From a virus, in IMG/VR virus record IMGVR_UViG_3300044712_002668, positions 62,001 to 126,000 of that record: 64,000 bases of DNA; one strand, written 5' to 3'. A program made the translations under genes and the position numbers. A model generated the notes under the pieces. The model ran no database searches. It was not told where the DNA came from and saw only the letters and a program-made list of their open reading frames with translations. Of this stretch, positions 1 to 7,319 are shown one piece after another. How positions within the stretch are numbered: position 1 is the stretch's first letter; every line of letters starts with the position of its first letter.

Positions 1-2
1 TA

Positions 3-506
3 TATAGTCGTTCAATTGCTATTTATTGTTACTATATATTAGAAGCATCTCTACCTGCAGCAGGAACGTATACATGTAGGTTCAAATCAAACGCAGGTTA
101 TGCTGGTGGCGTGGCTGTTTACAGCATGTCCAATGTAGCCCAATCTGCTCCTAATACATTGGCCACTGCTGGTAACTCTCGTAACCCAGACCTTACAGGT
201 CGTTATACTTTAGCTGATGGTACCAAAACATTTGGATGGACGCCTGGAGGTAGCTATTCACACTATGAACAGGTTGCTACATATATAAGTGAAGTTAGCG
301 GAGGTGATGGGGATATATTATACCTTGATTCTACAGCTACCGAAATCAATAGTACCAATACACCTGATACACAAACACCAGCACAAACAGATACATATGG
401 CACAATTAATATGACAGGTAGTACCTATCAATGGGGATCTCGTATTCTAGTAGCTGGAACTGGTGCGGTTGTTGATAACGCAGCAATAATGGGAGCTACT
501 TTCTAA
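3..506 (+). CDS. Virion structural protein, C-terminal part (5' end outside window)
   Basis: The reading frame is open from the first bases of the window to a TAA at 504-506, so this is the 3' part of a longer gene. The visible ~167 residues are rich in Thr, Ser, Gly, Ala and Asn with few charges, a composition typical of beta-structured phage fibre or decoration proteins. I recognise no enzyme motif. A GTG at 111 and an ATG at 126 lie inside the frame, but they have no ribosome site and the coding signal continues upstream, so an internal start is unlikely. The call as a virion protein rests on composition and on the phage context, not on a recognised family. Confidence 0.5.
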   Translation, partial: YSRSIAIYCYYILEASLPAAGTYTCRFKSNAGYAGGVAVYSMSNVAQSAPNTLATAGNSRNPDLTGRYTLADGTKTFGWTPGGSYSHYEQVATYISEVSGGDGDILYLDSTATEINSTNTPDTQTPAQTDTYGTINMTGSTYQWGSRILVAGTGAVVDNAAIMGATF

Positions 507-524
507 TAGTTTTGCATATGGTTG

Positions 525-1919
525 ATGAACATCTTTAGAGCCATATGTTTTTATGTGTTTTTCCTTGCCATAAATGGTCTATTTATATTCTTTGATTTCG
601 TTGTTAAACAAAGAAAAACAGGTTCATTACGTGAGCGTCTGCAATATTTATTAGAATCTTCTTTAAAACATGAATTCTTTAAAGAAAGAATTGGTAGTTT
701 TCTTGAAAAGAATAAAGATGTAAATGATGAAGAGTTTTTTAAGAACTGGAAAGAGTTACCAATCTTAACAAAACCAGATTATGTTTATATAAATATTGAA
801 GGTAAATATCCTAAAATATCAAATAACTTCTTTGTGGCTTTGTATCAACTTTGGAGTGGAAGGTTTACATATCAACTTGCCACTGGTGGTTCTTCAAAGC
901 TTCCCTTGACTGTAAGCATGGATAAACAACATGCATTTAAAATGGCTTTTTCATTTTTCCTTTGTTGGTATAAAATGGGATGGCGACCTGGCCAAAAAAT
1001 TCTTATATATTATCCTGATAAAATATATGATCTTGAAGTTTTCAAACATTATAGGGTTTTATTTGACTGGATTGGTGTAAGGTTCCATACGTTTTCAAAA
1101 ATAGATGTTGAAGATTTTATTAAACAACTAAACTCATATCAACCAAGTATATTGATAATTTTTCCATCTCCTTTAAATATACTTTCAAATAAAATTCATA
1201 AAAAGAATCTTGCTAGTTTTTGGCAGCCTAAATTTATCAATGTAAGTGGAGAGACATTATTCAAATGTCAAAGAGATAACATTCAGCGTATATTTTATAA
1301 ATCAAAACTAGATGATTCTTATGGTTCTGTAGAATTGGGAGAGATTGCTCATGAAAAATACCCAGGATTATTGGAAGTTTTTGATCATCATGTGTTTGTA
1401 GAGACCATTGATGCTGAAGATGGTAAAAAAGAAATGATTGCTACCGTCTTTGGAAACGGATACTTCCCATTCATTAGATATAAAATGGGCGATTTAATGA
1501 ATATTATTGAAAAAGATGGAAAGCAATATCTTTGCAATATTGATGGAAAAGCTAGTAACAAAATGAAACTTGGAAAAGAGATAATTTATCCTAGAGATCT
1601 TGATAAGTGTATTACAGAGATAAATAAAGTATTGAATCCAAAATATCCTGTTATTATAGATGCTCGCCTCATAAAAGATGAACACACTATAACCTTATCA
1701 ATTATTTTAAGTGGGAAAATACACAAACTATTATTAAATGTTGTAGAACATAAGGCACAGCAGGTGTTTAAAGAAAGGTTTGGAACCCGTCCTAATATAG
1801 ATTTTGTAGAAATTTTCAAGCATGATTATAGATTGAAGTACAGGGCATTGGTAGATAAAAAAGATGAGCACGAATGGGCGGGTGGGATTATAGGACAAGA
1901 GGATAAAATGAGGCTATAA
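525..1919 (+). CDS. PaaK/CapK-like adenylate-forming enzyme (ANL superfamily)
   Basis: About 464 residues resembling the phenylacetate-CoA ligase / CapK / coenzyme F390 synthetase branch of the ANL superfamily, which activates a carboxylate with ATP. Visible motifs are the Ser/Thr/Gly-rich nucleotide loop TGGSSKLP near residue 120, SYGSVELGEI near 265 (the aromatic-Gly-x-x-Glu motif) and RYKMGDL near 317 (the Tyr-x-x-Gly-Asp motif that contacts the ribose). The first ~26 residues are very hydrophobic (FYVFFLAINGLFIFF), suggesting a membrane anchor. ATG at 525 is preferred over a TTG at 522; neither has a clear Shine-Dalgarno. The substrate cannot be read from the sequence. CapK-type proteins occur in surface-polysaccharide loci, which would suit the glycan genes at the other end of the window, but that link is inference. 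Confidence 0.75.
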   Translation: MNIFRAICFYVFFLAINGLFIFFDFVVKQRKTGSLRERLQYLLESSLKHEFFKERIGSFLEKNKDVNDEEFFKNWKELPILTKPDYVYINIEGKYPKISNNFFVALYQLWSGRFTYQLATGGSSKLPLTVSMDKQHAFKMAFSFFLCWYKMGWRPGQKILIYYPDKIYDLEVFKHYRVLFDWIGVRFHTFSKIDVEDFIKQLNSYQPSILIIFPSPLNILSNKIHKKNLASFWQPKFINVSGETLFKCQRDNIQRIFYKSKLDDSYGSVELGEIAHEKYPGLLEVFDHHVFVETIDAEDGKKEMIATVFGNGYFPFIRYKMGDLMNIIEKDGKQYLCNIDGKASNKMKLGKEIIYPRDLDKCITEINKVLNPKYPVIIDARLIKDEHTITLSIILSGKIHKLLLNVVEHKAQQVFKERFGTRPNIDFVEIFKHDYRLKYRALVDKKDEHEWAGGIIGQEDKMRL

Positions 1920-1944
1920 TCAGGTATTATAGCGGAGGAATAAT

Positions 1945-2259
1945 ATGGGTATTACACCGTCAAAATCAAAAAATACATATAATCTTTTTCAGAGGGTTAC
2001 AATAAATAGTAGTAGTTTTTCAGCAACATCAGATATAACAGTTCCTTTCAAATCATCAAATTCTAATTGGAAGTTTCAATTTGAAGGAAGCGGTACTATT
2101 GAATATTCTTTTGACGGAGTCAATGTTCATGGGGATATGGATTCTACTCAAGCTTCAAAATCTTTGGATTTTTTGAATAGACACGTTTCTGCTGTTTGGT
2201 TTAGATTGAAAAGTGCTTCTGGTGGAGTGGTTGTTAGAGTTGAAGCATGGGCAGTCTAG
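1945..2259 (+). CDS. Small virion-associated protein (putative)
   Basis: A 104-residue protein with a strong ribosome site (GGAGG at 1934-1938, 6 bases before the ATG). It has alternating polar and hydrophobic residues, an all-beta look, and the segments NWKFQFEGSGTIEYSFDG and HVSAVWFRLKSASGGVVVRVEAW. These resemble the small beta-sandwich accessory proteins commonly found among structural genes of large phages, where they report a mean with Gaussian-like beta strands. No catalytic motif is present. It sits between two metabolic-type genes, so it could also be a moron. Function is not established. Confidence 0.5.
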   Translation: MGITPSKSKNTYNLFQRVTINSSSFSATSDITVPFKSSNSNWKFQFEGSGTIEYSFDGVNVHGDMDSTQASKSLDFLNRHVSAVWFRLKSASGGVVVRVEAWAV

Positions 2260-2310
2260 GTATAAAAAAGCATATATTCAGCTTACTTAACTTTCTTATT
2301 CGTTATATAC

Positions 2311-3408
2311 ATGAGCATGGCTTTGTTATTTCTTGACGCTAATGCTCATGTTGCTTTAAACCCTGCTGGATTGAAAGCTTTTAATGATTTTTCAAATTCC
2401 ACATTTGCAAGCCACGGCAATGCCATGGCTGCAAATTATTTGGGACGTGAAGCGGCTAAAGAATTAGAAAAAGCCCGCACAAAAATTGCCGAATTGATTG
2501 GTGCCAAAAGTCACAATCAAATAATATTCACATCTACTTGCACTCAAGCATGTGAATGGGGTTTGGATATCTTAAAAACACGTAATTATAAAAATGTTTT
2601 TGTTTCTCAACTTGAACATCCAGCAATAAGATATCATTTCCGTGATTTGTTTGGACAATCAGAATTGCATGTTACCAAAGATGGTGTTGCAATATGTGAA
2701 CAACCATATCCTGATAGTACTGCGGTTGTTTGTTTGCATGTGCAAAATGAAATAGGTACTATACAACCAATAGAAAATATAAAAGCAGATGTAGTTAGTG
2801 ATATGAGCCAAAGCTTGGCCAAACTTCCAATAAACATGTCTAAACTGTCCAATGTTAAATTGGCTATGTTTGCTGCTCATAAATTTGGCGGCCCTTCTAG
2901 TTTAGGTTTCATGTATATTCAAGATACTGATTGGTGGAAAGAATTTGGCAGCGGTAGTAGATATTATTTTGATAGAGCTGGAAGCCCAGATGTTGTTTCA
3001 GCAATTATGACCGCTGCATCTTTAGAACATGCAATGAAAACCATGCCAGAACGTTATGATCGCATGGTTCGTTTCAGAAACACTCTTGAACCAGAACTAG
3101 AAAATTTAGGATTTAAAATAATAGGAAAGAATACTACAAGATTACCTAATACAACATTTATACAATTAAAAAAGCGTATGGGTCCATATGTTATGTCACA
3201 ACTTGAATCTGAAAACATATATGTTGGATTAGGTTCTGCTTGTGGCTCAATGAATACAGGTTCCAGTCCTGTAATGAATGCATTAGGCTATGGCGGTACA
3301 GCCCATGATTTTCTCCGTATATCTCAATTTGGAGAATATGCTGAAAAAGAAGCTAAAACAGTGGCTGCAGCGATAGCCAAGTACTGTCCAAAATCAGATA
3401 TTCCTTGA
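2311..3408 (+). CDS. Cysteine desulfurase-like PLP-dependent enzyme (class V aminotransferase fold)
   Basis: A 365-residue protein that follows the NifS/IscS pattern from end to end: N-terminal LDANAH, FTSTCTQ (residues 73-79), LEHPAI with His103, VQNEIGTIQPI (144-154), SDMSQSLAKLPI with Asp164 and Gln167 for the cofactor ring, AAHKFGG with the expected PLP Schiff-base Lys191, and GSACGS with the expected catalytic Cys311. All key residues are kept, so it is probably active, moving sulfur from cysteine to a partner protein. No IscU, ThiI, MnmA or Dnd partner gene is next to it. Start at ATG 2311, or at ATG 2317; neither has a good ribosome site. A TTGATATATAAT box overlaps its stop codon. Alternative: selenocysteine lyase-like or another class V activity. 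Confidence 0.8.
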   Translation: MSMALLFLDANAHVALNPAGLKAFNDFSNSTFASHGNAMAANYLGREAAKELEKARTKIAELIGAKSHNQIIFTSTCTQACEWGLDILKTRNYKNVFVSQLEHPAIRYHFRDLFGQSELHVTKDGVAICEQPYPDSTAVVCLHVQNEIGTIQPIENIKADVVSDMSQSLAKLPINMSKLSNVKLAMFAAHKFGGPSSLGFMYIQDTDWWKEFGSGSRYYFDRAGSPDVVSAIMTAASLEHAMKTMPERYDRMVRFRNTLEPELENLGFKIIGKNTTRLPNTTFIQLKKRMGPYVMSQLESENIYVGLGSACGSMNTGSSPVMNALGYGGTAHDFLRISQFGEYAEKEAKTVAAAIAKYCPKSDIP

Positions 3409-3416
3409 TATATAAT
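3405..3416 (+). promoter_or_regulatory. TTGATATATAAT box, candidate phage promoter element
   Basis: An AT-rich box ending in a perfect TATAAT, 5 bases before the ATG of the HNH gene and overlapping the stop codon of the preceding gene. The same TGATATAT core recurs before other gene starts (25631, 54188, 54258, 62426). No matching -35 hexamer is seen, so it may be a phage-specific promoter. Confidence 0.3.
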
Positions 3417-3421
3417 CTTTT

Positions 3422-3727
3422 ATGCTTGAAAAGATTTCATGTGAAATTTGTGGAGAGAACAATAAGGCGGTTCTTCATAAACATCATATAGTTGAACGTA
3501 CTAATCCTGATACAACCAATCATGATTATAACCTTGCTGTAATATGTTCAAATTGCCACAATTTAATTCATGACAAGCAGATAAATATTATAGGTTTGTT
3601 TCCATCAACCAAACCTCCATATGGAAGGATTTTGGTTTATGAAAGAGATGGAATATCAAATGTACCAGGATTGACAGAAACTTATTATAAAGCCAAAGCA
3701 CCATCAATGAGGATTTATGAAAAATGA
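3422..3727 (+). CDS. Small HNH-type zinc protein
   Basis: A 101-residue protein with an HNH nuclease core: CEIC (Cys7/Cys10), HKHHIVERTN (His21-His22), Asn37, then CSNCHNLIH (Cys42, Cys45, His46, His50). The two CxxC knuckles would bind structural zinc and the His-Asn-His set would form the beta-beta-alpha metal active site that cuts DNA. It is small for a free-standing homing endonuclease but a usual size for phage HNH proteins. The C-terminal 40 residues are basic with no known domain. It overlaps the next gene by 11 bases, indicating co-translation. Its target and role (homing, packaging aid or defence against rivals) are not visible. Confidence 0.75.
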   Translation: MLEKISCEICGENNKAVLHKHHIVERTNPDTTNHDYNLAVICSNCHNLIHDKQINIIGLFPSTKPPYGRILVYERDGISNVPGLTETYYKAKAPSMRIYEK

Positions 3728-4004
3728 TAAAGATAAAGAAACAATACAAGAAATTCTTAAAAAAGCTCGTGCTCAAGGGGTAGAGGAAAAAGTAAAGAAG
3801 ATAATTTCAAAATATGAAGACTCTATCAAGTCAGCCAAAGATGAAAACGAGCGTCATCATATTGCTGTTTTAGGATTGGTTGAATTGCATAAAACTATTG
3901 GATGCGTTGGCCCTCTTATCGTTGATGGTGTTGAGATTCTTCCCGCTGATCCTTCATATCAAGAAGCAATAAATCTTAATAAACGCTTGGTTAATTTGGA
4001 TTGA
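3717..4004 (+). CDS. Small charged protein of unknown function
   Basis: A 95-residue protein starting inside the end of the HNH gene, with GAGG at about 3710 as ribosome site. The N-terminal half is highly charged and helical (KDKETIQEILKKARAQGVEEKVKKII), likely a coiled coil. The C-terminal half (GPLIVDGVEILPADPSYQEAINL) is less charged. I do not recognise a family. The tight overlap suggests the same transcript as the HNH gene and the cold-shock gene downstream. Confidence 0.5.
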   Translation: MKNDKDKETIQEILKKARAQGVEEKVKKIISKYEDSIKSAKDENERHHIAVLGLVELHKTIGCVGPLIVDGVEILPADPSYQEAINLNKRLVNLD

Positions 4005-4040
4005 ACCTTGCATAATCAGTCATTAACAAGAGGAAAGATT

Positions 4041-4295
4041 ATGAAAGGTGAAAAGTATATTGGTAAGGTTTGTTGGTTTGATTCTAAACTTGGATATGGA
4101 TTTTTATCTCGTCAAGGTGAAAAGGATTTATTCATTCATTGGTCAGATATTCAAAGTGAAGGTTTCAAAACCTTAAAGAAAGGTCAAGAGGTTGCTTACT
4201 CTATTGGTTTGAACAACCGAAAACAACCAAAAGCTATTGAGGTTGTCGTACTCAATTCAGAAGAAGACGGTTCAGATGTTGAAAAAGAAGACTGA
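4041..4295 (+). CDS. Cold-shock domain protein (Csp family)
   Basis: An 84-residue CspA-like single-stranded nucleic-acid-binding protein. The start is ATG 4041, which has AGAGGA about 8 bases upstream; a TTG at 4008 in the same frame has no support. The beta-barrel signature is clear: GKVCWFDSKLGYGFL with RNP1 (residues 16-22) and DLFIHW as RNP2 (29-34). It ends in an acidic tail (SEEDGSDVEKED) of about 12 residues beyond the usual domain. Csp proteins act as RNA chaperones; a phage copy could help translation or transcription antitermination during infection. It overlaps the following gene by 20 bases. Confidence 0.9.
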   Translation: MKGEKYIGKVCWFDSKLGYGFLSRQGEKDLFIHWSDIQSEGFKTLKKGQEVAYSIGLNNRKQPKAIEVVVLNSEEDGSDVEKED

Positions 4296-4719
4296 ACGAG
4301 AACTTTGGATTACCAACATATCAAGAAAACATGACGTATCTTTGTCAGATTTATGTTTGACTATAAGACGTGGTCAAAGTATAAATCTTCTTGATAGGAG
4401 AAATAGGTATACCGAAGAACAAATTAAAAACTCAATTGAAAGCGGGTCTATTTTCAAAAAAAATTCCCTGATAAAAATCAGGGAAGTTGCTCCTGTAATA
4501 TTTAATTATCGTCTTGATATTTCAAATGACAGATCTAGCTTGAATACAATTCACCATAAACTGGAAATTGAAAATCCAAAATATGAAGAGTTGGATTTTG
4601 ATACTATGACTAGAGAGTCTGATGAAAAGTATGCCCAAGAGAATGCTGAGATGGATTTATTGGATACAAAACCCACTTTGTTTATAGATCCTAAATTTAA
4701 GAAATTGGAAGAGGAATAA
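4276..4719 (+). CDS. Unknown phage protein
   Basis: 147 residues from ATG 4276, overlapping the cold-shock gene; an earlier in-frame start at 4237 is less likely. The N-terminal half is basic and helix-like (SRKHDVSLSDLCLTIRRGQSINLL), followed by a short region ending in KKNSLIKIREVAP. The second half is acidic (TRESDEKYAQENAEMDLLD). No family is recognised. Unusually, its DNA at 4456-4485 carries a perfect hairpin and A-tract that reads as an intrinsic terminator on the opposite strand. Confidence 0.5.
   Translation: MLKKKTERELWITNISRKHDVSLSDLCLTIRRGQSINLLDRRNRYTEEQIKNSIESGSIFKKNSLIKIREVAPVIFNYRLDISNDRSSLNTIHHKLEIENPKYEELDFDTMTRESDEKYAQENAEMDLLDTKPTLFIDPKFKKLEEE
4456..4485 (-). terminator. 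Intrinsic terminator for leftward transcription, inside an opposing gene
   Basis: On the minus strand the order is TTCCCTGAT, a TTTT loop, ATCAGGGAA, then eight T residues. That is a perfect 9-bp stem (4464-4472 with 4477-4485), a tetraloop and a T8 tract, the textbook form of a rho-independent terminator. It lies about 600 bases past the stop codon of the minus-strand helicase gene and would end that transcript after it has run antisense through the gene at 4734-5096. On the plus strand the same bases code for part of the 4276-4719 protein. Confidence 0.75.
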
Positions 4720-4733
4720 ACCAGCATTTAAAC

Positions 4734-5096
4734 ATGGGAACTACATATATTTTTGCAAATCCAGGTCAAGTTGTACGTTTGGCTGTTCAAACTGTTGATG
4801 GGTATGGTAACCGTGCAGATGGGTATGTTCCGGTAGTTCAAAGCGTTTTGTTCCCAGACCTGTCTCCAGCTTCTAGCTATCCTTTAAATATGACAAGGAT
4901 TGATACCGGGTTTTTCGTTCATGGTGTTCAAATCCCTTCCGGCTCAACTTCTGTAGGAACTTACCTCATAAGTATTTATTATCAAACTGATTATACTTAT
5001 CCTGATGGCTATCAGGATGGCACACACCCTGTCTGGGAAACCTTTGCCATCCAAGTAGCTAAACCATTTGGTAATACCAGCGTTTCCCCTATTTGA
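4734..5096 (+). CDS. Small virion protein with Ig-like beta-sandwich
   Basis: 120 residues with a beta-rich pattern and an invasin/Big-like turn (VDGYGNRADGY near residue 22) after an N-terminal strand (PGQVVRLAVQ). Three Asp-Gly-Tyr tripeptides are present. It aligns by eye along its length with the N-terminal ~130 residues of the minus-strand gene at 6370-7269, which has PGDTVALRAKF and DSDGNPAD at matching places, so the two appear paralogous. The ribosome site is weak (GAGGA 20 bases upstream). The gene converges on the helicase gene with an 8-base overlap of their ends. It is likely a minor structural protein. Confidence 0.55.
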   Translation: MGTTYIFANPGQVVRLAVQTVDGYGNRADGYVPVVQSVLFPDLSPASSYPLNMTRIDTGFFVHGVQIPSGSTSVGTYLISIYYQTDYTYPDGYQDGTHPVWETFAIQVAKPFGNTSVSPI

Positions 5097-6315
5097 GTAT
5101 TGTAAGATACTCTGAAGAACGCGTTGTGGCGGTATATAACCAGCGTCTGTAGGTGTCATCATTTACAGGGGCTGGTTTTTCATTGTATAATATGACGTTG
5201 TCAGCTTGTGAGCCTTGCATCTTATGCACGGTAAGCGCATAACCATAATCAAACAATAATCCAACCTCGCTCCAATGCATTACATACATTCCAAAGGGCT
5301 CCAACTCCGAAAATGCTTTGAAAGTCTTTGGAAACCCAAACTGATGCTTGCAAATGCGTTTTGATTTTGTCTCAAAATCCTCAAATGGAAATCTTACCTT
5401 GAAATCATAATAATGATTCTCTACCTCCATAGCGGATTCTAATAAAAATCCACGATAACCATTGTATATTGGGGTTTTTCTATTCGAAGAGTTTCTTAAA
5501 CAGATTACAACATCATTTGTTACCGGATGTTTACTCTCATGCCCAAATATCATTTTCCGTATAACGGAATTCAATCTATTACGGGTACTGTTGGTGTAAC
5601 AAAGAACGGCATTGTTTAATACATCTTCAGGTTTTATGTTTTTCTTGAATGTCCTAGACAAAACATTGGAACATTCACTCCGTCCTAATATTTTCACATA
5701 CTTAGAGCTTTCGATATTAGGAATTTTTCCAGTTTCTCTAATTCTCATAGAGAGATTTATGATTGGATTTGATTCTGCTTGGCGGTGGATTTTTTCTAGT
5801 TTGATATCTGGAGATCCCATCAAATTGAAATTACCATCTATAGGTGGTAACTGTCCATGATCACCAATAGCCAGAATAGGTTTACCATAAGAAGCTAAAT
5901 CATTGAAGATATCCTGAGAAACCATAGAAGCCTCATCGATAACGATGATATCGGTTTCAAGCATATCTTTTTTCATCCAATGGATAACTTCACCATCTTC
6001 ATTTTCTATTGGGGAATATATTAGGCGATGAATAGTTCCACAATAATGTTTATCTACTGATACGCCTGATTCTGAAAGTTTTTGCCTTATTACAGATGAG
6101 GCTTTTCCAGATAAGGCACAAAAAGCAAATCTTATTGCTGTTTCAAATGATTTTGCAATAATAGATATTACAGTGGTTTTACCTGAGCCAGCGTAACCGG
6201 CAAAAGTCAGTAAATCTGAACTTTTCTGAGAAGAAACTACTTTCTTTCCTGTAGCCAACCATTCTGCAATCAAGTCAAATGCTTCTTGTTGATCTTTAGA
6301 TAGAGTAATATTCAT
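5089..6315 (-). CDS. SF1 DNA helicase, Dda/RecD2-like
   Basis: 408 residues with the full superfamily 1 motif set: motif I GYAGSGKTT (40-48), motif II IIVIDEAS (123-130), motif III AIGDHGQLPPI (149-159), motif V ALTVHKMQGSQ (360-370) and motif VI YTATTR (394-399). The compact size and the VHKMQGSQ motif match Dda/RecD2-type 5'-to-3' helicases that unwind DNA at forks or clear proteins from it. It is the only replication-type gene in the window and runs opposite to the structural genes. The 5' leader has no Shine-Dalgarno but has two overlapping inverted repeats (6319-6344), suggesting control of expression. A terminator for its transcript lies at 4456-4485. Confidence 0.88.
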   Translation of the reverse strand: MNITLSKDQQEAFDLIAEWLATGKKVVSSQKSSDLLTFAGYAGSGKTTVISIIAKSFETAIRFAFCALSGKASSVIRQKLSESGVSVDKHYCGTIHRLIYSPIENEDGEVIHWMKKDMLETDIIVIDEASMVSQDIFNDLASYGKPILAIGDHGQLPPIDGNFNLMGSPDIKLEKIHRQAESNPIINLSMRIRETGKIPNIESSKYVKILGRSECSNVLSRTFKKNIKPEDVLNNAVLCYTNSTRNRLNSVIRKMIFGHESKHPVTNDVVICLRNSSNRKTPIYNGYRGFLLESAMEVENHYYDFKVRFPFEDFETKSKRICKHQFGFPKTFKAFSELEPFGMYVMHWSEVGLLFDYGYALTVHKMQGSQADNVILYNEKPAPVNDDTYRRWLYTATTRSSEYLTILK

Positions 6316-6318
6316 ATT

Positions 6319-6344
6319 TAGGGTAATACCCTATCGAGTATTAC
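6319..6344 (-). promoter_or_regulatory. Overlapping inverted repeats in the helicase leader
   Basis: On the minus strand the leader reads GGTAATAC, TCGATAGG, GTATTACC, then CTAAAT and the ATG. GGTAATAC (6337-6344) pairs perfectly with GTATTACC (6322-6329). A second, mutually exclusive hairpin TAGGGT-ATT-ACCCTA occupies 6319-6333. Either would sit 3 to 6 bases before the start codon. This could be a protein operator or a translation-control hairpin; no Shine-Dalgarno is visible nearby apart from AGGG within the repeat. Confidence 0.45.
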
Positions 6345-6369
6345 CAGACCTCTCGACACTGAAGTAAAA

Positions 6370-7269
6370 TCAATACAGTTGTCTCTGTCTGAGAGTTCTC
6401 AAGCGCCTGAATTGTGGGCTTGCCCCAGCTACGAAAGACAATACTCCAAGACCTAACGGACTAGGACGCATATTTACCTTTATTAGTTTTACTTTTTCCC
6501 ACAAGTTATCAAATTCTTTCTGGTATTGGTTCATAAGCATATCAGAAATTGTAGGTGGAGTAAAACTGATACCATTATCCTGTATCTGGAATTCTCTACC
6601 TCTTTCGATCAATGCTTGAGCACCAATAGAGTACACAAAAGCAGCTTGAACGAATACGTCATGAAACTGTTCAATGATTGGTGTATCTTCAAAAGTAAAA
6701 TATGTAAATGTTGGAGTTTCGTTGAATAAAGATAAACCTCTTGCTATAAAGGTTACCAACTCATCTACTGTAAAAATATCACAATCTTTATAGATCTTGT
6801 TTCCATATTCATCTGTAGTTGGGCGTTTACCTTGACTCTTCAATCTTGCTCTTAATGATTTCAAGATATTGTTTATATTACAGATAGCTATTTGTGTATA
6901 ATTAAATCCTGGGTCATCTCCGAGATGTTTGTAGCCATCAGTGTTCAAAGCTGGAACTTGTGTAGTGCCAACTTCAAAATTGAACTCACCAATTACTTGA
7001 AAACCTTCTAGAGTACCTTGCCATACATCTTTCCAGACACCTAGAGCTGGAAATAAACCAACGCTATAAAGAAATTGATACTCACCAACACCAATTTTCA
7101 TTACACCCTGGGACGTGGGGCCAATAGCTACACCTCCACTAGGTTGAATAACAGACACTAATGGAAAGGAATCCAAGTCAGCAGGATTACCATCCGAATC
7201 ACGAAATTTGGCTCTCAGGGCAACAGTATCCCCTGGTTGTATCATAGCAGATCTGGGGTTGGTACTCAT
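6370..7269 (-). CDS. Virion protein with N-terminal Ig-like domain
   Basis: 299 residues from ATG 7269; an upstream in-frame ATG at 7302 would add 11 residues, and neither has a good ribosome site. Residues ~1-125 look like a beta-sandwich (PGDTVALRAKF, DSDGNPADLDSFPLVSV, a Trp-rich strand, IGEFNFEV) and match the small protein at 4734-5096. Residues ~130-260 are helical, and the C-terminus is basic (FRRLRTLRQRQLY). This two-part build suits a neck, tail or baseplate attachment protein, but I recognise no exact family. It is transcribed leftwards and divergently from the gene at 7320, with a TATATAAG box 2 bases before ATG 7269. Confidence 0.5.
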   Translation of the reverse strand: MSTNPRSAMIQPGDTVALRAKFRDSDGNPADLDSFPLVSVIQPSGGVAIGPTSQGVMKIGVGEYQFLYSVGLFPALGVWKDVWQGTLEGFQVIGEFNFEVGTTQVPALNTDGYKHLGDDPGFNYTQIAICNINNILKSLRARLKSQGKRPTTDEYGNKIYKDCDIFTVDELVTFIARGLSLFNETPTFTYFTFEDTPIIEQFHDVFVQAAFVYSIGAQALIERGREFQIQDNGISFTPPTISDMLMNQYQKEFDNLWEKVKLIKVNMRPSPLGLGVLSFVAGASPQFRRLRTLRQRQLY

Positions 7270-7319
7270 ACTTATATACAAAGATATTCGCCATCGGGGC
7301 ATAAATTGGCTTCTTAAAG

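Noticed and set aside
2311-3408. DndA of a DNA phosphorothioation system
   Set aside because: No dndC, dndD or dndE-like gene is adjacent. The enzyme alone does not support that system.
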